DNA from: an uncultured Bacilli bacterium
GTDB taxonomy: Bacteria; Bacillota_I; Bacilli_A; RF39; UBA660
NCBI GenBank assembly: GCA_934141615.1
Contig: CAKPCM010000048.1
Span: forward strand, 1-5,688
Direction of reading: 5' to 3'
DNA length: 5,688 nt
Shown: positions 1 through 5,230 of the stretch, in pieces
Position numbering within the stretch: the first letter of the stretch is position 1
Layout of the letters: each line of letters starts with the position of its first letter
Notes under the pieces: generated by a model
Database searches by the model: none
What the model saw: the letters and a program-made list of their open reading frames with translations, nothing else
What the model was told of the DNA's origin: nothing
Made by a program: the position numbers and the translations under genes

Positions 1-1
1 G

Positions 2-64
2 AAAAACGCGTCAGATGAATTAAAAAAAGAACTTTTAGAAATTCTAAAAGCTCAGTTAAATTAG
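2..64 (+). CDS. Possible 3' end of a convergent plus-strand gene (partial)
   Basis: The plus strand is open from the left edge to a TAG at 62-64 and reads KNASDELKKELLEILKAQLN, a charged, amphipathic helix-like C-terminus. Twenty open codons in AT-rich DNA can occur by chance, so this rests on composition and on the neat tail-to-tail fit with pheT: the TAG overlaps the pheT TAA (61-63) by two bases. The product cannot be identified. The alternative is that this is only the untranslated region and terminator downstream of pheT. Confidence 0.4.
   Translation, partial: KNASDELKKELLEILKAQLN
22..50 (-). terminator. Likely intrinsic terminator of pheST
   Basis: Read on the minus strand after the pheT stop, CTTTTAGA (50-43) and TCTAAAAG (39-32) form an 8-bp stem with a 3-nt loop. 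The stem is followed by TTCTTTTTTT (31-22). The stem is AT-rich and therefore weak, but the position 11 nt past the stop and the long U-tract fit a rho-independent terminator. The plus strand has no U-tract after the hairpin, so it should act only on pheT transcripts. It lies inside the last codons of the possible convergent gene. Confidence 0.6.
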
Positions 65-2433
65 TTATCTCTTAAAGTTGCTGGAACTGTTTCAGTAACT
101 TTTTTTATTATTTCATTAAATTTTTGCATTACTTCTTCTTCTGTTAAAGTTCTATCTTCTGCGTTAAACGTTAATGAATATGCTATTTGTTTTTCATCTT
201 CTCCTACTTTATCACCAGTATAAACATCAAATACCCTTATGTCTTTAAGAAGTCTTCCGCCAGCTTTTTTAATGACTTTTTCTATCATTTCACAAGTAAT
301 ATCCTTATTAACAATAAATGCTACGTCTTTTACAACCTCTGGATATTTAGGAGCTTCCTTAAATTTAAGTGGTTTAACTGGTTTCATTAATTTAGTCATA
401 GAAAGTTCACATACATATATTTCATCTTTATTTGTCATTGGATGAACTCTTCCAAATACACCAACTACTTCTCTATCTATTAATACTTTAGCACTCATAC
501 CTGGATGGAAGTCATCATTTTCTAATACTTCATAGCTATATCTATTTTTAAAGCCTAGAAAATCTAAAAGGTTTTCTATAATACCCTTTACTAAGTAGAA
601 ATTGGCCTTTACGTTATTGTTATTCCAACTATTTTGTACATAACAACCACTCATTAGCATTGCGATTTTTGTATCTTCTTCATAGTTTGCATCATAAGTT
701 TTAGCAATTTCATAAATGTTAATATCATCTACGTGACGCTTTTTATTATAAGTATAAGTATTCATAAGTGATGGAAGAATACTTGTTCTGATAACGGATT
801 TATCACTACTCATTGGGTTTGGTAAATATTTGTTTTCTTTATCTTCATATTTGAATTTTTTTGCCATTTCTTCTGATGTTAAAGTGTATGTTTTAACTTC
901 ATTAAGACCAAGTGCTCTAAGTCTTTTAGAAATAGTTTTTCTAATTAACACATCGCCAACATATTTTCCTTGTTTTGTCTTGCAATTAGGTAGCGTTGAA
1001 ACTAAGTTATGATATCCGTATAATTTACCTATTTCTTCCGCAATATCATTTACCCTTGGATCAACATCTAATCTTCTTGGAGGAATAGTACATTTAAACT
1101 TTCCATCTTTATATTCATATGTAAAACCTAATCTATCAAGTTCTTTTTCCATATCGTTATCGGAAACTTTTATTCCTAAGATATCGTTTATTTCATCGCT
1201 CTTAAATTCCACTATTTTAGGCGTTTTATCTACTTTATCATGCATAACTATTCCGCTTAATACTTCGCCAGAAGCATATTTTTCAAGCAATGAGCAAGCT
1301 CTATTTATGGCGTCAAGCGTATATTCATAGTTTAAACCTTTACCATATCTTATCGATGCTTCACTTCTTAAGTTTAGTTTGCCTGAAGTATTTCTTATTT
1401 TGTAAGCATCAAATATTGCGCTTTCTATTAAAATGTTTTTAGTATTATCATCAACATCGGTGTTTTCTGCTCCCATAACACCTGCGATTGCAACTGGTTT
1501 TACTCCGTCTGTTATAACGATATCATTAGAAGTTAAAACCCTTTCTTTTCCATCAAGTGTCTTTATAGGTTCGTTATCATAAGCCATTCTAACAAGTATT
1601 TTATCACCTAGTTTATCTTTATCGAAAAAGTGAAGTGGTTGTCCATATTCAAGCATTACGTAATTAGATATATCAACAACGTTATTTATAGGTCTCATTC
1701 CTGCAGAAATTAGTCTTTTCTTAATGAAATCTGGTGACTCACCTATTTTTACGCCTCTTACCATTTTAGCAGTGTAATAAGGACAAGCATCTGTTTTTAC
1801 ATCTAACTTAAAGTAATCGTTAACATCTTCTTTTATTTCGTGTAACTCTATAGATGGAAGTGTTACCTTTTTATTTAAAACTGATGCAACAATATAGGCA
1901 AAACCAATGTGGTAGAAACAGTCATTATTACGGTGCTTATGAATATCAAGTTCATATACCGTATCATCTAATCCTAAGTATGCTAGTGGATCCGTTCCAA
2001 CTTCTGCATCACTTGCTAATTCAGTAATTCCCTTAGCATAAGTTTCTTCTGTTTTTTCTTCTAGGCCTAACTCAAATAATGCACATATCATGCCGTTTGA
2101 TTCTTCGCCTCTTATTTTTCCTTTTTTTATTTCAAAATTACCTGGTAAAACTGCACCTGGAAGCGCAACTATTACCTTTAATCCTTCTTTTACGTTTTTT
2201 GCACCGCATACTATTTGTACTACATCATTTCCAGTATCTACCATGCATAAATTTAAGTGATCACTATCAGGATGTTTAGTTACTTTTTTTATTTGGCCTA
2301 CTACTAAGTTATCAATTTTGTTTGTGATAACTTTTTCGACGTTTACGCCGGATTTAGTTATTTTAACGGCCAATTCTTTTAAGTCTTCATTTTTTATATC
2401 AACGTAATCTGAAACCCAGTTCATACTTATCAT
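61..2433 (-). CDS. pheT: Phenylalanine--tRNA ligase beta subunit
   Basis: This is the beta subunit of the alpha2beta2 cytoplasmic enzyme that attaches Phe to tRNA-Phe. The beta subunit binds tRNA and hydrolyses mischarged Tyr-tRNA-Phe. The 790 residues match the usual length of about 800. Domains in order: an EMAP/tRNA-binding OB fold (about 41-148, with the HPDSDHLNLC signature); the B3/B4 editing domain (about 212-385, with NNVVDISNYVMLEYGQPLHFFD and RSEASIRYGKGLN); B5 (about 405-475, with PPRRLDVDPRVNDIAEEIG); a catalytic-like core (about 490-690); and a C-terminal FDX-ACB anticodon-binding domain (about 696-789). The first Met is chosen because MISMNW aligns with the family's M-x-S-x-x-W start; Met4 is the alternative. 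The gene lies 2 nt after pheS with only a weak ribosome binding site, which suggests translational coupling. The segment DIHKHRNNDCFYHIG (163-177) departs from the usual PNRxDCLSxxG sequence. Confidence 0.98.
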   Translation of the reverse strand: MISMNWVSDYVDIKNEDLKELAVKITKSGVNVEKVITNKIDNLVVGQIKKVTKHPDSDHLNLCMVDTGNDVVQIVCGAKNVKEGLKVIVALPGAVLPGNFEIKKGKIRGEESNGMICALFELGLEEKTEETYAKGITELASDAEVGTDPLAYLGLDDTVYELDIHKHRNNDCFYHIGFAYIVASVLNKKVTLPSIELHEIKEDVNDYFKLDVKTDACPYYTAKMVRGVKIGESPDFIKKRLISAGMRPINNVVDISNYVMLEYGQPLHFFDKDKLGDKILVRMAYDNEPIKTLDGKERVLTSNDIVITDGVKPVAIAGVMGAENTDVDDNTKNILIESAIFDAYKIRNTSGKLNLRSEASIRYGKGLNYEYTLDAINRACSLLEKYASGEVLSGIVMHDKVDKTPKIVEFKSDEINDILGIKVSDNDMEKELDRLGFTYEYKDGKFKCTIPPRRLDVDPRVNDIAEEIGKLYGYHNLVSTLPNCKTKQGKYVGDVLIRKTISKRLRALGLNEVKTYTLTSEEMAKKFKYEDKENKYLPNPMSSDKSVIRTSILPSLMNTYTYNKKRHVDDINIYEIAKTYDANYEEDTKIAMLMSGCYVQNSWNNNNVKANFYLVKGIIENLLDFLGFKNRYSYEVLENDDFHPGMSAKVLIDREVVGVFGRVHPMTNKDEIYVCELSMTKLMKPVKPLKFKEAPKYPEVVKDVAFIVNKDITCEMIEKVIKKAGGRLLKDIRVFDVYTGDKVGEDEKQIAYSLTFNAEDRTLTEEEVMQKFNEIIKKVTETVPATLRDN

Positions 2434-2435
2434 AT

Positions 2436-3482
2436 TTATTCACCAGCCCTTCTATCAAAGTTTTTAAGTTCTCTTAAATCAGTGTTGTAAAATGCTCTAA
2501 TATCATTTATTCCGTATTTTAACATTGCAAGACGCTCTGCTCCAAATCCAAATGCAAATCCTTGCCATTTTTTAGGATCATATCCGCAATCTTCTAACAC
2601 CTTAGGATTTACCATACCTGCTCCAGCTACGGTTATCCAACCTGTGTTTTTACATATTGGGCAACCTTTTCCGTGACAATTAAAGCAAGAAATATCAGTT
2701 TCAACAGAAGGTTCTGTAAACGGATAATAACTAGGTCTAAAGCGAGTTTTGCAATCCTCTCCAAATAGTTTCTTAGCAATGACATCAAATGTTCCCTTAA
2801 GGTCTGATAGACTTACCTTTTCATCTATTAAAAGTCCTTCTATTTGCATAAATTGATGTGAATGAGTTGCATCATCATCATCTCTTCTGTATGTTTTACC
2901 AGGGCATATCATTCTAATTGGTTTTTCACCCTTGTTAGCAAGCATAACGCGCGCTTGTACAGGAGATGTTTGGCTTCTTAAAAGAAGCTTATCATCTTCA
3001 ACGTAAAAAGTATCTTGAGCATCACGTGCTGGATGATTTTTAGGAATGTTTAAAAGTTCAAAGTTATAGTGATCTTCTTCTATCTCAGGACCATCTACAA
3101 CATCATATCCCATACTCATAAGTAAGTCTTCTACTTCTTCTATTATTCTTTCCAAAATGTTAGCTGATCCACTAGGAACTTTAGTTCCAGGAAGTGTAAT
3201 ATCTATTTTTTCACTTTCTAATTTTTTGTTTAAAGCATCTTTTTCTAATTTTTCTTTTATTGTATCTAAACTTTCAGTAACAAAGTTTCTTACTTCATTA
3301 ACAAGCATTCCAAATTCCTTTTTTTGGTCATTTGGAACATCTTTCATCATTTTAGAAAGTTCGGTTATCTTACCTTGTTTTCCTAAGTATTCTACCCTTA
3401 CATCATTTAACGTTTTAATCGAAGTAATACCAGAAATTTTTTCTTCATATTCTTTTTTTATAGCATTTACTTTATCCTTCAT
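2436..3482 (-). CDS. pheS: Phenylalanine--tRNA ligase alpha subunit
   Basis: This is the catalytic alpha subunit of cytoplasmic PheRS, a class II synthetase that activates Phe with ATP and transfers it to tRNA-Phe. It has 348 residues, normal for bacterial PheS. An N-terminal helical, coiled-coil-like arm (about 1-90) is followed by class II motif 1 (about 121-153, GYDVVDGPEIE), motif 2 (about 190-215, with the R199-R200 pair in TYRRDDDDATHSHQF), the substrate-binding SYYPFTEPSVE (251-261) and motif 3 (about 308-320, GFAFGFGAERLAM). Two CxxC pairs (C266/C269 and C274/C277) form a zinc-knuckle-like insert also found in Bacillus PheS. The ATG at 3482-3480 is chosen for its AAGGAGG 8 nt upstream. 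The frame stays open 31 codons further upstream, but that part is the T-box leader, not protein. It is the first gene of the T-box-controlled pheST operon. Confidence 0.98.
   Translation of the reverse strand: MKDKVNAIKKEYEEKISGITSIKTLNDVRVEYLGKQGKITELSKMMKDVPNDQKKEFGMLVNEVRNFVTESLDTIKEKLEKDALNKKLESEKIDITLPGTKVPSGSANILERIIEEVEDLLMSMGYDVVDGPEIEEDHYNFELLNIPKNHPARDAQDTFYVEDDKLLLRSQTSPVQARVMLANKGEKPIRMICPGKTYRRDDDDATHSHQFMQIEGLLIDEKVSLSDLKGTFDVIAKKLFGEDCKTRFRPSYYPFTEPSVETDISCFNCHGKGCPICKNTGWITVAGAGMVNPKVLEDCGYDPKKWQGFAFGFGAERLAMLKYGINDIRAFYNTDLRELKNFDRRAGE
2439..2444 (-). promoter_or_regulatory. Weak pheT ribosome binding site inside the pheS 3' end
   Basis: GGTGAA lies 5 nt before the ATG at 2433-2431 and overlaps the last codons and stop of pheS. 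It is a poor Shine-Dalgarno match compared with the AAGGAGG of pheS. The second in-frame ATG (2424-2422) has nothing better at proper distance. The weak site and the 2-nt gap fit translation of pheT by ribosomes finishing pheS, which would help keep subunit levels equal. Confidence 0.45.
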
Positions 3483-3490
3483 TTCTTCTT

Positions 3491-3497
3491 CCTCCTT
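3491..3497 (-). promoter_or_regulatory. pheS ribosome binding site (fixes the start)
   Basis: A full AAGGAGG sits 8 nt before the ATG at 3482-3480 and just downstream of the T-box U-tract. It decides the start against the longer open frame that runs up into the riboswitch. I see only a four-base CCTT/AAGG match to upstream leader sequence, so sequestration of this site is not clearly supported. Control by transcription termination is more likely. Confidence 0.9.
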
Positions 3498-3503
3498 AAA
3501 TAT

Positions 3504-3566
3504 AAAAAAATCCATGAGACAAGGGCGAATAAACTTATCCGTGGTACCACCTTGTTTCATAGATTT
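3504..3566 (-). terminator. Conditional terminator of the T-box leader (extended hairpin)
   Basis: The seven-T run at 3510-3504 is not preceded by the usual second copy complementary to CGCCCTTGT. Instead AAATCTATGA (3566-3557) pairs with TCATGGATTT (3517-3508), ten pairs including one G-U. This helix is continuous, apart from an A/C mismatch, with the ACAAGG/CCTTGT antiterminator helix. The result is one long hairpin enclosing the T-box and leading into the U-tract. An alternative hairpin CATAG (3572-3568)/CTATG (3562-3558) would take the 5' strand of the basal helix and could be the readthrough state. The pairings are visible in the sequence; the switch mechanism is inferred. Confidence 0.6.
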
Positions 3567-3730
3567 ACTATGCACTTAATTTCTTGTAACGTAAGATATA
3601 CGTGATAACTTTATGGTTATCCAGCTCCAAAGCGAATTCATAAGATACTAATCTTTCCTGCTCTTCCACCATATAAGCAGTTCTCTTTAAAGTGCTTTTC
3701 TTACTACTACTCTTTTTCATTGCCTTTTCT
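3504..3730 (-). promoter_or_regulatory. T-box riboswitch leader of pheST, tRNA-Phe specific
   Basis: The leader senses uncharged tRNA-Phe and should allow readthrough into pheST when Phe-tRNA is scarce. Stem I begins with the family's typical AGAGTAGTAG (3713-3704). A helix TAAGA (3703-3699)/TCTTA (3645-3641) closes onto the specifier loop, where TGAATTCGC holds the UUC Phe codon at 3636-3634. The apical hairpin CTGCT (3680-3676)/AGCAG (3662-3658) carries the conserved GGTG (3670-3667), preceded by AAAGAGAA. Two small hairpins follow: GATAAC/GTTATC (3621-3604) and ACGTA/TACGT (3603-3589). The T-box AAGGTGGTACCACG occupies 3553-3540; its bulge UGGU (3549-3546) matches the ACCA end expected of tRNA-Phe. 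Helix ACAAGG (3555-3550)/CCTTGT (3524-3519) and inner helix CGGATA (3541-3536)/TATTCG (3531-3526) make the antiterminator. The specifier and the downstream gene agree, which makes the assignment strong. Confidence 0.93.
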
Positions 3731-3737
3731 AAAAGGT

Positions 3738-3766
3738 ATTGTAACATAAAATAAGAAGTTAAGCAA
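3738..3766 (-). promoter_or_regulatory. Sigma-A-type promoter of the T-box-pheST operon
   Basis: TTGCTT (-35, 3766-3761) and TACAAT (-10, 3743-3738) are separated by the ideal 17 bases. A TG one base before the -10 (3746-3745) gives an extended -10. Transcription should start near 3731, giving a leader of about 250 nt that begins just before stem I. The -35 lies in the loop and 3' arm of the hairpin that ends the upstream gene. Confidence 0.8.
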
Positions 3767-3780
3767 GTTACTTAACCTCT
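3748..3780 (-). terminator. Likely terminator of the Ig-like protein gene, overlapping the pheST promoter
   Basis: AGAGGTTAAG (3780-3771) pairs with CTTAACTTCT (3763-3754) over ten pairs with one G-U, around a 7-nt loop that contains the TAA stop (3770-3768). A moderately U-rich TATTTT follows (3753-3748). The hairpin starts inside the coding region and its 3' arm carries part of the pheST -35 box. The interrupted U-tract makes termination efficiency uncertain, so some readthrough into the T-box leader is possible. Confidence 0.55.
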
Positions 3781-4430
3781 TTTATTTTGCTTATATTACC
3801 GGTGCTATCTACCGCTCTTAAATACGTACCAGAAGAAAGTGTTTTAGTTATTGAAACTTCCTCACCTGACACATCAAAATCTTCCCAGTTTAATTTATCA
3901 GAAGAATACTGAATAGATGATACTTTATTTAAGTCGCTTGCTTTAATAGTAGTATCATTTTTATATTTACCAACGAGTATTTTAGGTGCTGTTTTATCAA
4001 TCTTTATGGCAGTCTTATATGCATAGCTTTGATACCCTTTTTCGTTAGTTGCTCTTATGTATAATATTTTATCCATATCATCTTTAAATACTAATTTAGC
4101 ATTTACGTTTTTTGTGTTATAACTACCATCTATTTTTTTCCAATTTTTTAAATCAAATGAATATTCCATTTTAGTTATGTTATAAATACTTGAAGCATTT
4201 ATTATTACTGCAACATCAGTATTAACTAATACTTCACCACTTGAATTTATAACATTATTTATAATTGGTAAATCACTTTGATTTGCATTTTCATTAACAC
4301 TTGCAGTAAGACCATTTACATTAGCCTTAAGTTTGTTTGTTATACCAGAAAAGAATAGTAAATAACTTAAAACTATAACACATATTATTATGATTATTAA
4401 TATAAATAAATTCTTCTTATCCTTTTTCAT
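3768..4430 (-). CDS. Membrane-anchored protein with two Ig-like repeats
   Basis: This is a hypothetical 220-residue protein with no enzymatic motif. A short Lys-rich N-terminus is followed by one hydrophobic segment (about 8-28), which reads as an uncleaved signal anchor with the rest outside the cell. A low-complexity Asn/Ser linker (about 32-55) leads to two related beta-rich repeats. Repeat 1 (about 56-145) has MEYSFDLKNWKKID and later YIRATNEKG. Repeat 2 (about 147-220) has IQYSSDKLNWEDFD and YLRAVDSTGN. The DKTAPKI linker between them (145-151) is typical of bacterial Ig-like arrays. There is no sortase motif or C-terminal anchor. The ATG is supported by AGGAG 9 nt upstream. It appears to have its own promoter and terminator, so a link with pheST is positional only. 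A cell-surface binding or structural role is inferred. Confidence 0.9.
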   Translation of the reverse strand: MKKDKKNLFILIIIIICVIVLSYLLFFSGITNKLKANVNGLTASVNENANQSDLPIINNVINSSGEVLVNTDVAVIINASSIYNITKMEYSFDLKNWKKIDGSYNTKNVNAKLVFKDDMDKILYIRATNEKGYQSYAYKTAIKIDKTAPKILVGKYKNDTTIKASDLNKVSSIQYSSDKLNWEDFDVSGEEVSITKTLSSGTYLRAVDSTGNISKIKEVK

Positions 4431-4439
4431 ATCATCTAT

Positions 4440-4444
4440 CTCCT
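4440..4444 (-). promoter_or_regulatory. Ribosome binding site of the Ig-like protein gene
   Basis: AGGAG lies 9 nt before the ATG at 4430-4428 and supports that start. With transcription beginning near 4449 the untranslated leader is only about 20 nt, leaving no room for a riboswitch. Confidence 0.8.
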
Positions 4445-4455
4445 AATCTACTTAC

Positions 4456-4484
4456 ATTATACAAGCAATTAAAGAAAAAAACAA
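4456..4484 (-). promoter_or_regulatory. Sigma-A-type promoter of the Ig-like protein gene
   Basis: A perfect TATAAT (-10, 4461-4456) lies 17 bases after TTGTTT (-35, 4484-4479). The -35 is formed by the 3' arm and first U residues of the terminator of the preceding gene. The predicted transcription start near 4449 is just upstream of the ribosome binding site. Confidence 0.75.
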
Positions 4485-4503
4485 TAACTTAAGTGTTATT
4501 GTT
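4474..4503 (-). terminator. Intrinsic terminator after the split surface-protein gene
   Basis: AACAATAAC (4503-4495) and GTTATTGTT (4488-4480) form a perfect 9-bp stem around a 6-nt loop, followed by TTTTTC and more T. The stem begins inside the TAA stop codon (4504-4502). It is the best terminator in the window. No U-tract follows on the plus strand, so it is directional. Confidence 0.8.
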
Positions 4504-5209
4504 AAAGATCTGATTTTTTTATTGTGATTACCGGACGAAGACCTAAAAATAGAGAATAATTAAATTCAACGGTGCCAAACCCATTAACAGGTCCTGAACC
4601 ATCATATGACGTCACAAAATACACATAACTACTACTATCTGCGGTACCACTCCAATAATTAGTACTATGTACCCATATTGGTGCATTAGAACAATTACCA
4701 GAACTGCCATCCATTTTACATCCTAAACCAATTAAGTCCCCGTATGTCATCAAATTTGTTGTAATACTAGACTTCCCTAAAGTATTTATTAAATAATTTT
4801 TATAATTCTCTAGTGGTTCATAAAGATTTGAATTACTATCAAATACGTATGCTGGATAACTTGTTCCGTACTTACTTAATAAGATTCCACTAGTATCTGA
4901 CCAATATCCATAATAGTCAGAACCATTCTTCTTTGACTCATCTGTATTTGCAAAAATCATCCCGCCTTTTATAGTGTGATTTAACGGATTACCTTCAGAA
5001 TCAAATTCCATATATCCTGCAATACTATTTTGAAGTCCATATCCTTCCTCTGACGTAGATATTGGTGATGATGTCATATCACTAAAATCATCATTAAATA
5101 CCACAGTATTTCCAACTAATAAATCATATTTAGCAAGTGCTGTTACCGTAGTTCCATTATCACTTATTACATAAAAGTCCTCTGATTTATTAGTCATTGT
5201 ATTACACAA
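4502..5209 (-). CDS. C-terminal part of a frameshift-split surface protein
   Basis: This frame encodes about 235 residues if counted from a TTG at 5209, but it stays open up to a TAG at 5230-5228 and no ribosome binding site precedes the TTG or the ATG at 5197. It is therefore best read as the second half of the gene upstream, not as an independent gene. The fragment is hydrophilic, Ser/Asn/Gly/Tyr-rich and has no membrane segment. FYVISDNGTTVTALAKYDLLVG (12-33) opens the domain. The end holds NYWSGTADSSSYVYF (184-198) and GLRPVITI (223-230), a pattern that recalls C-type-lectin-like or DUF6273/FISUMP-like modules in secreted proteins of gut bacteria. Two cysteines (164 and 173) bracket a short loop. 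Function is unknown; an extracellular display or binding role is inferred. It ends in a strong terminator. Confidence 0.7.
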   Translation of the reverse strand: MCNTMTNKSEDFYVISDNGTTVTALAKYDLLVGNTVVFNDDFSDMTSSPISTSEEGYGLQNSIAGYMEFDSEGNPLNHTIKGGMIFANTDESKKNGSDYYGYWSDTSGILLSKYGTSYPAYVFDSNSNLYEPLENYKNYLINTLGKSSITTNLMTYGDLIGLGCKMDGSSGNCSNAPIWVHSTNYWSGTADSSSYVYFVTSYDGSGPVNGFGTVEFNYSLFLGLRPVITIKKSDL

Positions 5210-5214
5210 TGCTA

Positions 5215-5230
5215 TTACGTCCCTTGACTA
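5215..5230 (-). other. Frameshift junction splitting one reading frame
   Basis: The upstream frame ends ...TYSQGT and stops at TAA (5217-5215). The downstream frame reads DVIALCNT across the same bases, starting at the last G of the GGG at 5223-5221. One extra base there, for example GGGG, would join them as ...TYSQGDVIALCNT. The joined reading gives a smooth domain start, and the two frames overlap without a new start site. The local CAAGGG sequence is not a recognised slippery heptamer. Confidence 0.7.

Noticed and set aside
187..445. Two overlapping short plus-strand frames
   Set aside because: Both are antisense to the conserved FDX-ACB part of pheT and have no start signals.
830..1012. 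A 60-codon plus-strand frame
   Set aside because: It is antisense to the pheT core and has no supporting signals.
2079..2279. A Leu/His-rich plus-strand frame
   Set aside because: It is antisense to the pheT tRNA-binding domain; its composition is that of a complement-strand shadow.
3483..3575. A 31-codon N-terminal extension of pheS (frame open from an ATG at 3575)
   Set aside because: The extension translates the T-box core and U-tract (it reads KQGGTTDK from the T-box sequence). It lacks a ribosome binding site and would precede the normal PheS start, which has a perfect AAGGAGG.
3157..3579. A 140-codon plus-strand open frame
   Set aside because: It lies antisense to pheS and the T-box, has a Ser/Phe-rich shadow composition and no ribosome binding site.
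3483..3767. A novel small gene in the roughly 285-base gap between pheS and the Ig-like gene
   Set aside because: The gap is fully explained by the promoter, the T-box leader and the pheS ribosome binding site.
4502..4720. Diversity-generating retroelement variable region at the lectin-like 3' end
   Set aside because: There is no reverse transcriptase, no template repeat and no near-identical second copy in the window. The fold resemblance alone is not enough.
5218..5226. Programmed -1 ribosomal frameshifting at CAAGGGACG
   Set aside because: The geometry would require a -1 shift, but the site is not an X-XXY-YYZ heptamer and I see no strong downstream hairpin or internal Shine-Dalgarno-like stimulator. 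A mutation or sequence error is simpler.
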